Shown one piece after another: positions 6,329 through 7,956 of a stretch of 7,956 nt of DNA (the stretch's first letter is position 1; each line of letters begins with the position of its first letter). Under the pieces are notes generated by a model. That model had not been told where the DNA came from, did not search any database, and saw nothing but the letters and a program-made list of their open reading frames with translations. This DNA is from DAOMOD01 sp964526035 (GTDB lineage: Bacteria > Pseudomonadota > Gammaproteobacteria > Xanthomonadales > BPKI01), in contig CAZGKE010000153.1 in NCBI GenBank assembly GCA_964526035.1, positions 1 to 7,956 of the forward strand. The letters are read 5' to 3'. The translations under genes were made by a program, and so were the position numbers.

Positions 6329-6356
6329 ATCTGCAGTCGGCCGGGCAGGGTCGAGA

Positions 6357-7956
6357 TCAGTCCTTGGCGAACACCAGGGCCCCGCCTTTGGCCGCCACGC
6401 GCACGCTGTCGCCGGCGCCGAACTCGCCGGCCAGCAGCTTCTGCGCCAGCGGGTTCTCCAGCTGCTGCTGGATGGCCCGCTTCAGCGGCCTCGCGCCATA
6501 GACCGGATCGAAGCCCACGTTGCCGAGCAGGGCCAGCGCCTCGTCGCTCACGTTCATGACGATCTGCCGCTCCGCCAGGCGCCGCACCAGGCCCTGGATC
6601 TGGATGCGCGCGATGGCGCGGATCTGGTCCTTGGCCAGTGCATGGAACACCACGATCTCGTCCAGGCGGTTGATGAACTCCGGACGGAAGTGCGCCTGCA
6701 CCACGCCCATCACCGAGGCCTTCATCTGCAGATAGTCGGCTTCGTCGGTCATGTCCTGGATCAGCTGCGAGCCGAGGTTGCTGGTCATCACTATGACGGT
6801 GTTGCGGAAGTCCACNNNNNNNNNNNNNNGCAGCAGCACGTTGAAGACGTCCGGGTGCGCCTTTTCCACCTCGTCGAGCAGGATCACGCTGTAGGGCCGG
6901 CGGCGGACGGCTTCGGTCAGGTAGCCGCCCTCCTCGTAGCCGACGTAGCCGGGCGGCGCGCCGATCAGGCGGGCCACGGAGTGCTTCTCCATGAACTCGC
7001 TCATGTCGATGCGGACCATCGCCTCCTCGGTGTCGAACAGGAATTCCGCCAGCGCCTTGCAAAGTTCGGTCTTGCCGACGCCTGTGGGGCCGAGGAAAAG
7101 AAATGATCCGTTGGGGCGGTCGGGATCGGACAGCCCCGCACGCGAGCGGCGGATGGCATCCGACACCGCCTTCACCGCTTCGTCCTGGCCGATCACGCGG
7201 CCGTGCAGCGCCTCCTCCATACGCAGCAGCTTGTCGCGTTCGCCTTCCAGCATCTTGCTCACCGGAATGCCGGTCCAGCGCGACACTACCTCGGCGATCT
7301 CTTCCTCGGTGACGCGATCCTGCAGGAGGCGGAAGCCTTCGGTCTCCACCTTCTTCGCAGCCGCATGCTGCTGTTCAAGTTGGGGAATGCGTGCGTACTG
7401 GATCTCGCCGGCACGCGTCAGATCGCCATCGCGCAGCGCACGGTCGAGATCGCCTCGCGCGGCTTCCAGATCCTCCTTGATCCTGCTCAGGCCCTGCACG
7501 GCAGCCTTCTCGGATTTCCAGATCTCGTCCAGGTCGGAGAATTCGCGCTGCAGAGTGGCGATCTCATCCTGGAGCTCCGCCAGCCGCTTCTTCGACTGTG
7601 CGTCCTTCTCCTTCTTCAGCGCCTCGCCCTGGATCTTGAGCTGGATCAGGCGCCGCTCCATGCGGTCCAGCTCCTCGGGCTTGGAGTCGATCTCCATGCG
7701 GATCCGCGAAGCCGCTTCGTCCATCAGGTCGATGGCCTTGTCGGGAAGCTGCCGGTCGGCGATGTAGCGATGCGAAAGCGTAGCCGCGGCCACGATGGCC
7801 GGGTCGGTGATCTCGACACCGTGGTGCACGGCGTACTTCTCCTTCAGCCCGCGCAGGATGGCGATGGTGTCCTCGACGCTGGGCTCACCTACGAACACCT
7901 TCTGAAAGCGGCGCTCCAGCGCGGCGTCCTTCTCCAGGTACTTGCGGTATTCGTCG
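6357..7956 (-). CDS. clpB: Chaperone ClpB (AAA+ disaggregase), N-terminal part outside the window
   Basis: The last 532 or so codons of ClpB; the gene runs off the right edge, in frame, from DEYRKYLEKDAALERRFQKV. ClpB is a cytoplasmic hexamer that threads aggregated proteins through its pore with DnaK/DnaJ/GrpE. Visible residues, counted from the first complete codon at 7955: end of nucleotide-binding domain 1 with arginine fingers R15/R16; middle-domain coiled coil (about 85-210); RWTGIPVSKM (226-235); Walker A GPTGVGKT (289-296, DNA 7068-7091); pore loop GYVGYEEGG (336-344); Walker B VILLDE (357-362); sensor-1 N393 in MTSN; and sensor-2 GARPLKRAIQQQ. Sequence and length match E. coli ClpB from about residue 316 to the end. 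The 14 Ns replace a conserved stretch between Walker B and sensor 1; the frame is kept on both sides. The promoter (in many relatives sigma-32 dependent) lies outside the window. Confidence 0.97.
   Translation of the reverse strand, partial: DEYRKYLEKDAALERRFQKVFVGEPSVEDTIAILRGLKEKYAVHHGVEITDPAIVAAATLSHRYIADRQLPDKAIDLMDEAASRIRMEIDSKPEELDRMERRLIQLKIQGEALKKEKDAQSKKRLAELQDEIATLQREFSDLDEIWKSEKAAVQGLSRIKEDLEAARGDLDRALRDGDLTRAGEIQYARIPQLEQQHAAAKKVETEGFRLLQDRVTEEEIAEVVSRWTGIPVSKMLEGERDKLLRMEEALHGRVIGQDEAVKAVSDAIRRSRAGLSDPDRPNGSFLFLGPTGVGKTELCKALAEFLFDTEEAMVRIDMSEFMEKHSVARLIGAPPGYVGYEEGGYLTEAVRRRPYSVILLDEVEKAHPDVFNVLLXXXXXVDFRNTVIVMTSNLGSQLIQDMTDEADYLQMKASVMGVVQAHFRPEFINRLDEIVVFHALAKDQIRAIARIQIQGLVRRLAERQIVMNVSDEALALLGNVGFDPVYGARPLKRAIQQQLENPLAQKLLAGEFGAGDSVRVAAKGGALVFAKD
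6816..6829. other. Assembly gap (14 N) inside clpB
   Basis: Fourteen N bases lie between codons for FNVLL and VDFRNTV. In typical ClpB these blocks are joined by about 15 residues (QVLDDGRLTDGQGRT), the first base of the Q codon being still visible. That predicts about 44 missing bases, 30 more than shown. The gap is therefore a placeholder, not a true length, and not evidence of a mutated gene. Confidence 0.9.

Noticed and set aside
4134..7106. A 990-codon open frame on the plus strand
   Set aside because: It is antisense to the TPR gene and clpB, crosses the N gap and the intergenic spacer, and reads as arginine/histidine/glutamine-rich low-quality protein. Long antisense frames are expected at this GC content.
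1..7956. CRISPR arrays, insertion sequences, prophage, toxin-antitoxin or defence modules
   Set aside because: No regularly spaced repeats of CRISPR length, transposase, integrase or toxin-like small gene pair could be seen on either strand.

Overview
This is a GC-rich window with dense coding on both strands. It looks like an ordinary chromosomal stretch from a gammaproteobacterium, most likely in the Xanthomonadaceae/Lysobacterales. Three things point there: a close YheS-type ABC-F protein and a standard ClpB, a TolB-like/TPR membrane protein of a kind I associate with this group, and an inverted repeat at the left edge resembling intergenic repeats common in Xanthomonas and Lysobacter relatives. 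The family-level placement is an inference from memory and was not searched.

Layout, left to right: (1) 1-198, an intergenic array of small hairpins with a repeated AGGCGGAC box, lying just downstream of yheS. (2) 199-2103, minus strand, a complete YheS-like ABC-F ATPase. (3) 2104-2239, a divergent promoter region. (4) 2240-3379, plus strand, a membrane-bound GGDEF diguanylate cyclase with six predicted membrane helices. (5) 3444-4001, plus strand, a single-domain response regulator. (6) A 12-bp convergent junction with a small hairpin that covers both stop codons. (7) 4014-6206, minus strand, a membrane protein with a TolB-like domain and TPR repeats. (8) 6207-6356, a spacer with two palindromes that share a 13/14-bp motif. 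(9) 6357 to the right edge, minus strand, the C-terminal two thirds of the disaggregase ClpB, interrupted by a 14-N assembly gap whose stated length is about 30 nt too short.

The cyclase and response regulator form a same-strand signalling pair, probably c-di-GMP output plus a phosphorylation-controlled adaptor. The TolB/TPR gene lies downstream of clpB on the same strand, but a 150-bp spacer with its own promoter-like and palindromic elements suggests at least partly independent expression. YheS acts on the ribosome and ClpB on protein aggregates; both are housekeeping or stress functions without a visible operon link.

I did not find a convincing new multi-gene system. The most worthwhile non-coding signals are the hairpin array at 38-191 and the duplicated palindromic motif in front of the TPR gene.
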